Shown one piece after another: positions 36,250 through 49,558 of a stretch of 64,000 nucleotides of DNA. This DNA is from Rotaria socialis (lineage: Eukaryota > Rotifera > Eurotatoria > Philodinida > Philodinidae): the NCBI GenBank assembly GCA_905331475.1, contig CAJNYU010003865.1, positions 1 to 64,000 of the forward strand. Direction: 5' to 3'. Under the pieces are notes generated by a model, which was not told where the DNA came from, did no database searches, and saw only the letters and a program-made list of their open reading frames with translations. The position numbers were made by a program, and so were the translations under genes. How positions within the stretch are numbered: position 1 is the first letter of the stretch; each line of letters opens with the position of its first letter.

Positions 36250-39117
36250 GGCAATTGAAAGAAAGACTCAATTGTTTCTATGTTAATAACAGTCGCTTTT
36301 TTCTCATCTATATAGTTCCGGCTTCATTATTTTGATAGAAATTCAGCAAAAGTCATGAAAAAAATAATGAAACTAGTCTACAGCTAGTATCAATGAAAAC
36401 TCTTTTCCATTTAAGTGCTCTTACACTAATTACTGATGACCAAATAAACTAATTCACCAATCATATATTTATTTCACACAAAAAATATACAGTACAAGCT
36501 TCCCGTCTGTTACATAAGGCTATGTTTAGTACTGAAGTAATATAAAAGAAATTTCTAGGTAATGTATACATTCTGTTTTTACTCTTTCACTTTTACTTTG
36601 TGTTCTGGATATTGCACTGCGAATAACGCCTAAAGAGAATGATGGAAAATTATTGTTTCTATATATGACTTTACTATTAAAATATCTTATAAAACAGCTT
36701 GAAAGCCTCACTGTAGTCTTTTAGGTGAGATAACTAAATAATTGATGAATTAGTTTACTTTGCCATATTAGTTCTTCGTATTAATCAAGTTTTACTAAGA
36801 CATAAGAATTTATTTTCAGCTCACAAATCGAAAAAATACTAATTCCATAGCTGACTCTTGAGAATGCCAGTGTGTGTATCTTTCTAAAGAGAAACCATCG
36901 TGGATTTTGACTGCTGCTCAAAATAGCAGAGAAAAGAAGGTGATACTTTTAAATCGCTCATTTTTTCCCTTTTATTTGATAAGAATTATGCGAAAATTAT
37001 GAAGTTTTATAGAATCGATGCCATCAATTGCAAAATTATCTGGATAACAATGTTGCAATGAAGGCTTTGAATTGATAGGAGGATATGTGATGTTTTTCTC
37101 CCATATCTTTGTTTAAAAGATTTGCAGTGATCGAATGGGATAGCTTAAGGTGAAATTAAGTTGTGTTTTGCGCCTTGTTGCTTGATATAATGATTTGCAA
37201 TGTAGGTGATTATCAACTATTTCATTCAATTTCAAGAACCAGTTGAATTCTTCACTTATTAAGGAAATACATTCTTTGGAGAGAATGAGTTTATTGAGAA
37301 AATTTTAAAAAATGAATATCTCCACGAGTTGAAATATTTTTATGCCTAACCTCGCAGACTAAAAGAGTTATGATGCCTACTGATTTCAGTGAAAATTTCT
37401 TCTTGGACAAACGTTCACAAGTTGAGAGATCAAAATTTAATCACCAAAGATTATATTTTCTTATTTAATTTAAAAAATTCATACTCAGTACTATTGTCTG
37501 CGAAAAACAGCTATCCTAGTCTTATTGTTATCCCGTAAATGTGAACAAATTATGAAGTGAAAAATGATCAAGTAGTTCCAGATGTTCCTCGGTAAGAAAA
37601 ACAGTTTTGATTCCATATATAACGCAAATCCGCTGATTTACAAAATTTAGGTGGCGTGAGTCGCCAATAAAACGAAGGGAATTTCCCATCCAACATATGG
37701 ATCTGACAAAAAAGAATAATTTAAACAAATGCAAAAAGTCTATCTCGAGAGTTTTTTTAGAAACACCAGACATGATTTAAATCGGCTTTTGTATCATAAT
37801 TGCAAAAGCTTGAGTTTGAAGAGTAGTTACATTTTTGTGATGCACTCTTTCTTAGATAAGTAAATGAATGAAATGAATATTTATTAAAATGACAAAATCT
37901 CTCTCTCTATATATATATATATATATAAGATAAATTGGCCGCCATCTTTGTTTGGATGGAGTCGTATAGCTGGAAACAAATGACTCGTAATTGTAACGTA
38001 CAAATATATATAGTGAAAGTCTTTCTTTTTACAAAGTTTGGCATTGATCAACTGCATTTAGTAATTGAAATAAACCAATGGATCTTCTACAAAAGAGAAA
38101 AATATTTCGGTTGTTTGCAATTTTATTCAACATTGATATACAGTGTGGGTCATAGATAACTTAACTTAAATAAAAATTAGCAAATTTTCGTCATTTTTTT
38201 ATGGCAAATTAATGAAATTTTTCAAAAGTGATAAAGAGTGTAAGTCATTTTTCAGCTATATAAAAACAAAACAGAAACTGTGAAATTCGACCAGCTTGTT
38301 CGGCGTTCTATTCTCCATTGAAATGTGCCATTTATTTTCAATTCAAAACTAAAATACGACGTAAGTCTTCTTTTAAAGGAATAAAGTTACTAGTGCCATT
38401 GGATTAGATACAAATTGAACTGTATCTCCTGTTATTTATTTTGATATGTAATAAACTATTGGGAAGCTTTTACCATGCAGTCTAGCTATAGAATGTAATA
38501 AAATGAACTTATCAGAAATTGCTATGACCGACTTGCATTGTTTCGAGTTGATTGTAGCAAAAGGTTGCAAACTGAAAATTGGACAGTTTGCGGTATTTAT
38601 ATGAAATCAGTAGCTTATGAGTATTAAAGTCAAGAGGTATGGTTGACATGATAGTATTACTTATTTTTCATGAGATTTTATCACTTTGTTATATATGGGT
38701 TGACGAAATATGCTGAATTTGAGTAGCTACTTAATTCGAGTTGAAATTTTAAAATTTTAAAAACACTTCATCCACGTTTGCTAAGCCAAAGCTGACAAAG
38801 TCACAGTTAAAGTGTAGGATGAATTGAAATTTCTAAGCAGATGAATATTCATAAGTGACAAAGAAAGATCCATTTCGAACATTACCATCAGTAGAGATGC
38901 GTTAAGGTCCCTATCGAGGTCGAAAATTCCGGCCAGCAGATCCCTGCCAAGTTCCGGTGCTTTCCGCCAGGAATTGAACAGAAATCAGCGGAAAAGATCT
39001 GAAAATTTTCCAACCGGAATACTGCTTCCACAAAATCAACGGAATTACCCGGAACCGGATGTTTCCAGGCTGGACTGTTCGACCTGGGTAGTTACCATCC
39101 TCATCTAGAGTGGTCCC
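36250..39117. other. Gene-free stretch
   Basis: AT-rich, with no recognisable gene. A GC-richer palindromic patch (38925-39070, 'ccggaatactgcttccac', 'ttccggccagcag') is related to the foldback at 10960-11265. A (TA)n tract lies at 37910-37927. Confidence 0.45.
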
Positions 39118-39773
39118 TTAAGGTGAATTGCTTATCAGGTGAACGAATAGAATCTGATGATTTTCTGATCTTTTTTCACGTAAGGACGAATAGGGACTAA
39201 ACTATAGATATATACCTTCTGTGAAAACACATGTCGCCACATTGTGTTTGATTGTTTCATGTAATGAATAAAAATCATACTTTTTGTGATGCTGTTGCTG
39301 GTGAACTCGAATATGAATGAACAGACCATCACCGATGGATACTTTCATGAAATAGTTGATACCATAAGCTACGTCTTCTTCAGCATACTTTGTTACTCTA
39401 CATACGTAGTTGAGAAACAGAATATCATTTTTACCGTATTATAAAAATCATAAGAGACTCACTTCCAATTCGCTATATGTTTTTCCCGGTGTTCTTCAGA
39501 GAAGTGGTGCACATGATTTTCATGATGCTTTTTATGTAGAGCATGAATGGCTGCATGCTTGATCTCAGCGATGTCACTATTTAGAGTGTAATAAAACTTA
39601 TGACAGAAGAATATCGGTCGTATGAAAAAATGGCTGACCTTAATTGTTGGATTTCAGGCGTTGCATCCTGTAGAGAGAAAAAAAATCAAGCAGAGTATAA
39701 ATATTTTTCAAATGCGACTTTTCTGTGAACGAACCATAACAGGTCCCATATTATTGCAGTGTTCATCAGACAT
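39118..39773 (-). CDS. His-rich stefin-like cystatin (cysteine protease inhibitor)
   Basis: Five short exons read on the minus strand: 39735-39773, 39639-39667, 39463-39576, 39281-39397 and about 39118-39196. They give about 120 residues without a signal peptide. The start MSDEHCNNMGPVMDATPEIQQLSD matches the stefin N-terminus, including the Gly before the inhibitory strand. The segment VTKYAEEDVAYGINYFMKVSIGDGLFIHIRV aligns with the stefin core (QVVAGxNYFxKVxVGxxxxIHLRV). The QxVxG loop is degraded: Gln is replaced by Asp and the third position is Ala. Stefins block papain-type proteases in the cytosol. The helix region is unusual, with about ten histidines in 27 residues (HKKHHENHVHHFSEEHREKH). 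The last exon is uncertain; read-through of exon 4 would give a different tail. No other sequence explanation fits the conserved core. Confidence 0.75.
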
Positions 39774-41769
39774 TCCTGCGTGTATGTAGAATAGTGTAGT
39801 TTAAAAAAACTTGTCAGAGTAGCTGAATATAACTTTTTTTCAATTGTGTATGAAAGTGTTTGCCGCACTAGTTACCTGTCTCCAAGCAAGATGGAAGAAA
39901 AAAAGAAACAAATTATTTGAACGAAGAGAAAAGAAAATAGGCAGTCAACGTTTACATTAAAAAAATGTCTCTTTTCTTTCGTTTTCTTTCTTTTTGTCGT
40001 GGCCGCTTAAAAGGAGAAAAAAAGAGTTAGCCTTCTTTTCAGGCGTAACTTTGAATTGTTTCACATGCAACTCAAATATTAATCAGAAGTTAAGGTATGC
40101 TTACCTTTTCATCGATTCAATACTAACGTGTAACCCAAAAACAATGGGGATTTGTTTCCCTGAAAAATTGTATATAGATCTATCTTGTGAAAATATAATC
40201 AAAATAACGTTCTTCTAATAATATTACACATTTACAATATCAACAACTCCCAAAACTACTTCCAAAAGAAACTAACTAGAATAAATGACTTTGGATATTT
40301 TTGACCTAAACCTTTTTTTATCATTTATTGTTTTATTTTCGTAATTAAAAAAATAAATGCAAGAAACATAGTTACTAAATTATTGCTACAGACATACAGT
40401 AAAGTGTAAACATCGTCGAGTTTAACACCAGTGAACTTGTTTGCAATCATATCTCTGGAAGTTTCTACAAAACTATTTTGAGAACTTTCTAGTAGACTAG
40501 GGAAGTTGAGGGTTGCGCAAATACAGATAGAATTTGTACTTCGCCTACAAAGGAGGGCTATTAACACAAAAAATGTATCGGTCTGTATCGACATCTATCA
40601 TGTATCGGGTGAATGTACCACTGGCGGCTCTTAATTGTTTTGTGGAATACAAGTTTTATTTGTATTTGAGCATCTCTAATCTTTAAAGATTGCTGAATGA
40701 GTTTTGAAGTGTGTTGGGATTTTCTAGAAAACGGATTTTTGTTTTTAGACAGTAGTTGATTTATCATTCTAATTTAAATATAACACCTTTTTATTGCTCG
40801 TCTAATGTACGGCTTTAGTTCTCATCTAACCATCAAGTGATCATCATATCTTTATTTAATCTCTTCACTTAAGTGAATGTATTTGAGCTCCACAATAAAA
40901 AAAACGTATACGCTTAGTTTTTACTGCGATCAGAATTTGAAATGCAGTACTGTGTTTCATAATCCGACGTACGTTGATTATTTCGAGTGTTGTACGAAAT
41001 CGTTTTTGCATTTGAATGCTTGAAAAGGTTTATTACGAAGCCATTAACAATAAGGATGTCTTTGGAGATATAGTATATGAGAGCAAAATCTTTTGAAGAA
41101 TATTAAAGTACCATGGAATCATTTTACTTCCGTATAGTACCTTTTTTGAGTGTAAAGTGAAGTGTCTTGTTTGTGGACATTGAAAAAAGCGACAATGTTG
41201 CGCGGATTCAGAAATATTTGTTGTTTATGAGTAGCCTTCAGAAAAGTTTTTTGTTACTGTAATGAACGAAATACGTATTGTCGGTATTTACTCAAAGATA
41301 CACGAAAGGATAGATGTAACTGGCAGTCTTTTTGTTTTAATATTCTATGCAGTAATATAAAAGCTCAAGTAGGTAATGAACTCAATTTGCTGATGATCCA
41401 TCGTCAAAGTACAAAACGAGAAACGCCAGTACTCGGTAGTACAGCATTCTTGTTTTCCTATCCTTGCCGATCGCACAGTTAACTGACAGACTACTTGACA
41501 AAAATTTCAAATTCAAGTTTGACGTAATGCATGTGCACCACCGATTCGTCACTGATAAATCAATTGCTTTTAATTTTTCAGCTTCTGATAGAAACATTTA
41601 TTTATTTCAGATGGGCAATCTTGTTTTTATTTAAAAGGAAAATTAAGAAAGGGTATACTAAGTGTAGATCTACAATTGACAGTCTCTTCTTTGTGATGAT
41701 AATAATGCTTTTCGCTTTTAAATATAGATCGTCATATCCATTACGAATTCAATGTTTGTACTCATACTT
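39774..41769. other. Gene-free stretch
   Basis: No gene recognised. Small open frames at 40325-40767 and 41531-41818 show no domain and no splice-consistent extension. Confidence 0.4.
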
Positions 41770-43758
41770 TTATGGATTAAGCGTGCCTTCTGGGCCGTAT
41801 TGCTGCTCAGCAAGATGATGAGCTTGTTGAACAGCACGCCCTTTTGTCTCTTCGCGGTCAAGGAAATCGAGGCCTTTGGTTTCAAATAATTTGTCAGCTG
41901 CAGCTGCAGCAAAGCCTGCCAACAATTCCTTCATAATCGAATGTGATACCGGTTGGCCAGTGCCACTTACATGGTCTTCGTAGGACTTCATAGCTAAAGT
42001 AATAAATAGAAATAAGAGATACTGTATCTCAGAGATGAACTAGGCATTTGAAGAATCTATGATTGTTCTTCTAAAATGGGGGAATATATGCGCATGATTT
42101 TAAAGCAATGATTAATTAAGATATTATCGCATTAGAAAATAATCAAGTTTTTTTCTATAGAAACATGTCACATATGATTATTTCGGTTTCTTACTCAGTC
42201 GCTCTGTACCTGAAAATACTTCATATTTTATTTTTGCTGCTATCGTATGGAATATGCATCAACTAAATGTTAATGTAAAATTCCTGATAATTAGCTTTCT
42301 TATACATTAAGTGACGTGTTCTTATGCTTCGATTATTTTCTTGCACGTTGACTACCGACGACAATGGTTGAACATGTAAGTTTAAAACATCTGCACTACC
42401 CCATCACACAAGTGTACACGCTTTATATTTTTAAGTGTGAATAATTAGCACCCTTTTACTTTTCATCCGAGACACTGTTTCGTACTAGCTAACAATCACA
42501 CTTCTGGTAAATTGTATATTCTACTCAGTTGCAAACAATATTTCTCGTTGGCAAATTACCATCATAGCCAATTGAACCAGTGTAAAAATTACTACTGATC
42601 TTATGTATAGCAGATAAGAAGAAAGTGAGTTGGAGCTCAATTTTAACGAAAGTCTGTATCTACATTAAAAAATACTGTTATTACTGAACACTAAGCTTTG
42701 TATTTTTTATACGAAACCTTTTTAACTTCAACAGAATTGAAATAGCTTCGGAAAATTTTGTTGACGATGCAAATCAGCCAATCGTTTCGTAGAGATTCTT
42801 AGGGTCCTGTGTTATTCGTACGTAGTACAAACCAATATGAGAGCTTACAGTCAAAATTTACGGGTATGAAAAAAAATATCGCAAAGATTTTGCTATGCAT
42901 ACTGCTACGAAGCAAACTAATGCGAGGGAAACACGATAGTGAAAGAAAAGGTGAAATTTACTTAATGAATCAAGAAAATAAGAAATTTTAATCTAGCCTA
43001 AAAGAAACACACATAACAACCGCAAGCGTAAAAACCTACATGTTACTAATGATTCAAAAGAAGCTTTGCATTGTCCAAAAATTGCAGCACCAATCATAAT
43101 GTTCTTGGGACCAAGTACGAACGATAAAAGAGGCGAGATGCCATGAAAGGTATACGTGTAAGGATATAGGTCAAAAGTTATCTTTATCAGAATATACAAC
43201 TATAAGCACCTAAATATAAGTACTAAGCGAACACTCAAATCCGGGAAATTCTCATACAATATATAGTTTCATGAGTTGCGTACAAAATTTGTCGAATCAG
43301 TTCTCCTATTGTTCATGATTGATTTTTCGTTGTTAGATATTTTCCTTTTCCCACTTTGTTTGACTAATACTGGTACGAAAGCAAAACGTTGCTCCTATTG
43401 ACATAAAGAAAAACCTCTGAATAAAAGATGTTGCCTTGTAGCGTGGAATATTTTGGAAATCTATCCACATTCACTTGAAAGGCATCGTTTTCGATTGAGA
43501 TAGGTGACTGGAAAATTTTGAAATAATTTGTACATTCTACTCAATTTCTTTGAACTTGAAGCATACTAGCAGTTTATAATGAATCATCATACATATGTAG
43601 AAGCATCACATTATCTTACCATCAAAGCCAGCTGCACCAGCTATAATTTCATGTGTCAAAGATGAATGATGACTAGGTGGAACACCATTTCCACCGAAGA
43701 CCTGTTCATGAGCTTTTTGACTATCTTGTTGGCCAAACAAATTGGAGAGAAAATCCAT
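41770..43758 (-). CDS. CipC-like (DUF3759) protein
   Basis: Two exons, 43620-43758 and 41770-41993, join in phase (G|CT) to a 120-residue protein. The joined reading runs from MDFLSNLFGQQDSQKAHEQ through SSLTHEIIAGAAGFDAMKSYEDHV, GQPVSHSIMKELLAGFAAA and LFETKGLDFLDREETKG to a Pro/Gly-rich end. This matches the fungal and bacterial CipC/DUF3759 family in length and motif order (HELIAGAA.., KELLAGFAGA, ETKGLDF.D). CipC was named as a concanamycin-induced protein of Aspergillus; its biochemical role is unknown. The start MDFL is preferred over an upstream Met because the family begins at the 'F..LF/W' segment. The intron is 1626 bp, about 30 times the usual length here. The gene was probably acquired horizontally; that is inference from the family's known range. 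Confidence 0.8.
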
Positions 43759-45289
43759 TTCAATAATTGGTAAGCCTGGCGTGTATCGTGTTTGGTACAA
43801 AGAAAAAAATCTGAATAATGACTATAATGTTTTCCTTAGCAACTGACGAACTGAGAGCCACCAACTAGTGTAGAAAGAAATATGTCTCTTTAGCTGATGA
43901 CTTGCCGAAAGCAGCGCGAATATACGATGTAGTTTGACGGAAGAATAGAAAAAGGGGAAAAAAGAAAGGGAACCGTAATTGAAAAATTTATTTTTATTAT
44001 TTTATATACGACCGTTTCAGCGGAAAAGCAACGCAAGAACATGAATTGAAAGAAAGGGAGACAGAGTTAGCTTTCATAATGATTGTTAGACTCCATAATA
44101 ACAAGCGCTGCTATTAAAAGCATTCGCTTATTTATTTTTCATGTCAAGCAAATCGATTTTGAATATAATACTGACATTGAAGTTAAACAACTATGAAAAT
44201 TCATAGTGATATTTCTATTTAGTGTTTCATTAAAACTCTTATTCACTATGAATATAAACGAAATCTAATATAATTTTATCAAAACTTTTTCATTTCGGAT
44301 TGAGATAGGATTTATCGTGAATTTTTGATTGAGTTTGAAAACACAAGTAATAATAACATTGAAGACATCATTTTCAAAGAATCAACGCTGCAAAAATCTG
44401 TAAATTGAAATTGTAGAAACACATCTTCTTTTACATCAAGAAAAACTTCGACAACCGTTGATTGTCTCGTTGACCTGTATTAACCTTTGGAAAGCGATTT
44501 TTGAAGGATTCCTTCGAACTGATCTTTGTTAGTTAATGACAAACTAGTCTCGATATGCGACTATAAAAGTCAAGTGGAACGAGGAGAAACAAAAATGACA
44601 CCTATTATCATAAATATACTGTATAGATAAAATATTTTTGATCTAGTCAATCATCATTTGAACATGCTAATTGATAATTTACTGCGCTGTTTGAAGAATT
44701 TAGTGATCCATACACATTTTTAATCCATCTTTTGCTTCTTTTCGCCAGTATTCAGATATCGTCCCATGATCATTTTTACTGGCATATTTAAGCAACTTTA
44801 TTTCTAGAGAACTATATCGATGCGGGAGTAACTAGTCACAAAATAAAGGTGAAGTTACCTCAAAATCAGTACGAAGAGGTTCAAACTGAAGGAGCCATAA
44901 TGACAAAAATTTTCTGATAAAATGATGTTTGTATGTATATGACATCTATAACAGATTCAAGAGTCGTAAAATCAACGCTGTGAGCAACCACTTTCTTAAT
45001 CATTACTCCCTCATTATCATTGCTCTCTATCTGTCTCTTTTGCACCTTTACATACATGTAATTACCTCTCTTCATGTTTTTCACTGGTCACTATTCCTTC
45101 TCTCTACTCTTTGCACGTCATTGTGTTGTTTTTCTTCCATGAATATATAAGAGGGCAAGCCATAAACAACAAAAACTTTGATGGTGGTTGTGTAGAGCAA
45201 CCATTATGTTAACATTTTATCTCTGCAACGAGAATATATACTGTTACCGAAGCAATGATAGATAGTATCTACATTGGTAGTCACAGATA
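43759..45289. other. Gene-free stretch
   Basis: AT-rich sequence. The open frames around 44881-45150 on both strands overlap, have no domains and are judged chance. Confidence 0.4.
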
Positions 45290-45679
45290 GAGGTGTTAGC
45301 CGAAGGGTTGAACAGCGGCGGCGGGCAACAATTTTCAATTTTTGAAGATTCTCAGCGGCTTGTTATTTAAACGAGTAATGCCTTCAGCGGCGGCTGATAT
45401 TTGCAAGTCCTTATGTGACGGCGACGGCTCAGTTAAAAATTCACTGATAAAAATTAAAAGAAAAATGTTTGATTCGATCGCATATATATTGATGTCAGCG
45501 GCGGCGAATAACGCTATCAAAAATTTTTATCTCTTGCAGCGGCGCAACGGCTAAACTTGTTTTTTCGCAGCGGCGGCTCCCCCAAAATTCTTAAAATTAC
45601 CAGTAATTTGGTGGCGGCGGCGGCTGATATTATTGAAAAATCGGCTGCTGCGGCGGCTCAGCCGTACAGCTGACACCTC
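45290..45679. mobile_element. 390-bp GGC-rich non-autonomous element
   Basis: TA flanks GAGGTGTTAGCCG on the left and CAGCTGACACCTC on the right, giving ~8-13-bp terminal inverted repeats and a TA target duplication. The interior repeats 'cagcggcggc(t/g)' about eight times, which makes a GC-rich island in AT-rich DNA. Open frames on both strands inside it (45335-45554, 45630-45830) come from the repeat. Confidence 0.8.
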
Positions 45680-48424
45680 TAGGTATGAATATGGGAGCGG
45701 ATGTGCCTGTCTTCAGAAAAATTCGATCCAAACCCATCTGAAGATATTCATAGATTGTCGATCTTTTAATTTGCAAATAAAAGAAGGATGGAATATGGGG
45801 AAGAAATTGCGTTACGTACACCTTTCATAGAAAAATAAATCTTCGTAAGTCAAACTATATAACACTGTTTTGGCGTTGTTTTCACTCAAGATAAGGAACT
45901 AAATTTCATGTATTTCATATGGTAAAATGGAGTTTTTTCCAACACAGATAAACGCATACGGTTGTTTGTGATCAGATGAATTCATCTGTTTATTGCAGCT
46001 AGGGGTGAGGACTTTATCTCTATTTTACTAGTAAAAGTAACTACCGTAGTTGCATAGTTACTTGAGGGTGCGGGTGTGGAGAAGGTTCTGAGGGGCTGAA
46101 AAACACCCACACCCACACCCACACCCTTTGAGCAATTCTATAATATTAAATGAGCAATAAATAGTTTATTACATAACAATATTGATTTCACATTTGAGAA
46201 ACAAAAAGGAGGGTGTGGGTGTTTTTCAGCCCCCCAGAGCCTTCTCCACACCCATACCCACATCGTTGATGCGCATTTCAGCCTTCTTCAATGAGGTATT
46301 TTTTCTCGAAAAATATATTTCATTGGAGAAGACTAAAATGTACACCAACCAACTCAACGTTTTACGCTGATTCTAAATATGTTATTTGTTTTCTATAAAA
46401 TTCTACTTTTTTCGATTAAAATAGACGAGAACTCTGGGGAAAATGCAAAAAACGGTATCCGATTGAAAATGATTTCATTTTATTTTATGAAGGGCACTTC
46501 TGAAAAAATTCAAAAGCATCTGATTGTGTAGCGCTTTGTTCAATCGTGCAGACTCAATCGAAACCACATTTTATTTTTTTCCTTTATTGAGATACTGCGA
46601 AAACAGTGCGTGGGTAGATAGGAGTATTTGATAATTTTTACACTAACCTTGATAGATTTTTCATTACTACATAGTAACGTTTCAACTGTCCAGGCTGAAA
46701 TTATCGCCACAGATTGAGTAGGGAGTGGACAGTTATTTGACACACTGTTCAATTTCAAATATCTCCTTAGGGAACATACTATATATGTGTTCGTTCTATG
46801 TCCGAATTAGTCATTTATATACAAAACCTGATCTCAGTATTTTGAACAGCACTACCCGTAGACTGTCAAAATAACTTAATTTTGCTATCAAACGATCCCT
46901 CATAAAATTCTGCGTCTAGTGAGCTATAAACAAACCGAAACAAACGATGACCCAAAACTGGCACCTTATGCACCCCCGTCCTTTATTCCGTTGGTAATAT
47001 GATCTTTTCTTTTCCAAATCCACTATATAAGAGCCCAAATAATGTTGCTTACACCTACGTGTTCTCTAAGAGCAATTTACCACTGACTCACCATAGAAAC
47101 TATATCAGACGTAACAATGGTGGAAGGTCTCATCCACTTCATTCCATCTTCGATCTGATTATCTATAACTAGCATCATTAAGTGATAGAGATACAATAAG
47201 GTCGCTCAAAACCTAACTTTTTCTTTCTGAAAAGTTCATCATCATTCAATTAATTACAGAAATATCCATAAAATGACTTGAATAAAACTGAATATTCCCG
47301 AATTTTAGAATTTTTCCTCTGTTGTACCTGATTTCATCTTTTCGCGACTATCAATCAATAGCACTTGAAGAGTGAAATATATGGCCCTAGTTACACGTCC
47401 CCTAAAGACTGATCTCACGCTGAAAATAAAACTTATATAGGCAGATGTAGTAAAAAAGGGAGCTTCTTTCGTGAGAATTTCAAGTTTTTGACCTGTTCCA
47501 CATTATTTTAATTATTTTTAATGTTACCAATCGATAGATCTTGAAAAATTACATTAATGGTCCTAATTTTACGTTGCAGTAACAGTGACTTCAAAAACCA
47601 CCATTGGGATTAAATTCTATTTCTTATGGAAAAGATGAATTTTTGCTTGGAAATCACTATTGTGTTTCCAAATTCTACAGTGAATGTTTGTAAAAAGTTC
47701 AGTTTCATATAGAATGCAACATTCTGAGTTAGAAAAAGTGTTTTTACTAAGATTAAGTGAGAAATGATGCTAGGATAGTCAAAATAATGAGGAATGGGTC
47801 GGAATGGGTTCAAAGAGTGCTTAAGCTGGTTTCAAGAATAAATGTATTTTTAGAGGTCTGATGATAATACTCGTCATCGGCACCACTAAATCTTCAAGCT
47901 TATATGATTTTGGCTGATTAATAAAAACAAATGTGTTCACGATACCTGAGGGGTACCACAGTGTTAGGGTTTCGTGTCTCTTTCTTTTATTTATTCAATT
48001 GTGATATATGTGCTGATGTACTCGCACCAAATTTATTAGGAGGAATGAATAGAAAAACAGACGAATCTATTATATATAATACGTATAGAAACGAGAAAGG
48101 AAAACATCAATAACGATCAAAGAGAGAGAGATATAGACCATGTCGGTGTGCGACACCACCCTAACACACAGGCACGAAAAGTGTGAATGCAGTTTTTCGA
48201 AGAATAGACTAGAGAAAAAGTGTCAGAATCGATTATGCATTCGATGGCATATAGGCGCTCTCGCTCATGAGCTGTAGACCCGTAATATTGGGTAGTGAAC
48301 TTAATGAGTAATGCTTTAATGCTATTGAGGCCAAATTTGAGATACGTGGAAGGTCGTTTCAGTGCACTATGAAAAAGCTTCGTACTCAACTGTATCTTCG
48401 GAACTATTTTCTGTATTGATCAAA
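45680..48424. other. Gene-free stretch with one foldback
   Basis: Apart from the foldback at 46066-46260 nothing is recognisable. Weak open frames (46540-46758, 47610-47813, 48117-48389) have no domain. Confidence 0.4.
46066..46260. repeat. Foldback element with telomere-like arms
   Basis: The left arm 'gggtgcgggtgtggagaagg..ggctgaaaaacacccacaccc' (46066-46126) is the inverted copy of the right arm (46208-46260), about 88% identical by eye over ~55 bp. The inner edge of the left arm carries four CCCACA units, the complement of the bdelloid telomere hexamer TGTGGG. Confidence 0.75.
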
Positions 48425-48756
48425 ATAATGCCCAAGTAGACAAGAATTTGGAATAACGCATTTAAATACTCAGTCGGGAACCGAGACTGTGAGTCATTAA
48501 CGCTCATTATAATGACGCATGAGATGTGCCCTTTGTATAAAATTTTAACTTCAAAGTTTGAAAGCTGTTGAAAATTTCAGTTTTCAGCGTTAAAACACGC
48601 TGTTATTCTTGAATCAGTCATTTTTACACTCTAAAATGAAAATTTTGTACAAAGAACACATCTCATACGTCATTATAATGAGGGTTATTGACTCGCAGTC
48701 GCGGTTCCCGACTGAATGTTTAAATGCGTTATTCCAAATTTTCTTCTGCTTAGGTG
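48425..48756. repeat. 330-bp foldback with ~135-bp arms
   Basis: The left arm (48429-48565) and right arm (48615-48756) are inverted copies sharing 'tttggaataacgcatttaaa', 'cagtcgggaaccg' and 'ctcattataatgacg'. A second, smaller hairpin follows at 48831-48881 ('aaacctaaaaaggatctt..gaagattctttttaggttt'). Open frames on both strands at 48609-48878 are mirror products of this palindrome. Confidence 0.8.
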
Positions 48757-49558
48757 TCGTCCGAAACCTCTCATACGAAATTTTTTTATTCTTTTGCAAG
48801 ACGGTTCGGTGCCAAACCCAGGTTTTTACTAAACCTAAAAAGGATCTTTTCATGTGCCCGATGGAAGATTCTTTTTAGGTTTGGTAGAGTACCTATTTTT
48901 TTTAGAGCGTATGTACGGAAACATTGCGCTGGTATTTTTCTTGTCTTTACTTCATGTTATATTTAGAGTTTTTCAGAGGATCATACTACACGATTATTCT
49001 CTGATGATGTTTTTAGTGTGATTTCCAAGAGATGAGTATTGCATTTGGATTTATTCCATTTTTACATATCATTAAAAGTGTATGCAAACAGTAATTCTCT
49101 TTAAGTAGATATTGTTCTCTTCTTGTAGGATTTACCTACTTGTGTGGCGGAGGTGTTTGTTTGTGCAAAATACAGAGAAGACCTCATATTTGTCAATTTG
49201 AACTACAACAAAATGGTTTTGTTCGATAAAACTACGTACAGATAAGTATTATCTATTATTCCAATTTTCTTCCTCTATGTGAAGGAATTTTTGACTAGTT
49301 TTCTACATTAAATTTCATTATTTGCTTTTATTTTGTGTTTTTTCTGTGTTTGGATGCACTGAAACGATTTCATGATGGAATAAGATCGACTACTGCTTCG
49401 GCATCAATTTTTGGCTTAATGATGCGATGCGATGCGCTGCAAAGAAGTAGATAAGTATTACTTCTATTTTTATTATATTCATGATATCTTTGGAAAAAAA
49501 CCGTTCTGCTGATCCATCATTTGTTTATTTTTTCTGAATCGTTTCTTTTTTAATTTAG
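48757..49558. other. Gene-free stretch
   Basis: Contains the 48831-48881 hairpin, then AT-rich sequence with 'gatgcgatgcgatgcgctgc' at 49420-49440. No gene recognised. Confidence 0.4.

Noticed and set aside
45335-45830. Paired open frames on both strands
   Set aside because: They arise from the GGC-rich inverted-repeat element and its flank; mirror-image frames are expected there.
48609-48878. Overlapping open frames on both strands
   Set aside because: They lie in the foldback arms, so each is a reflection of the palindrome.
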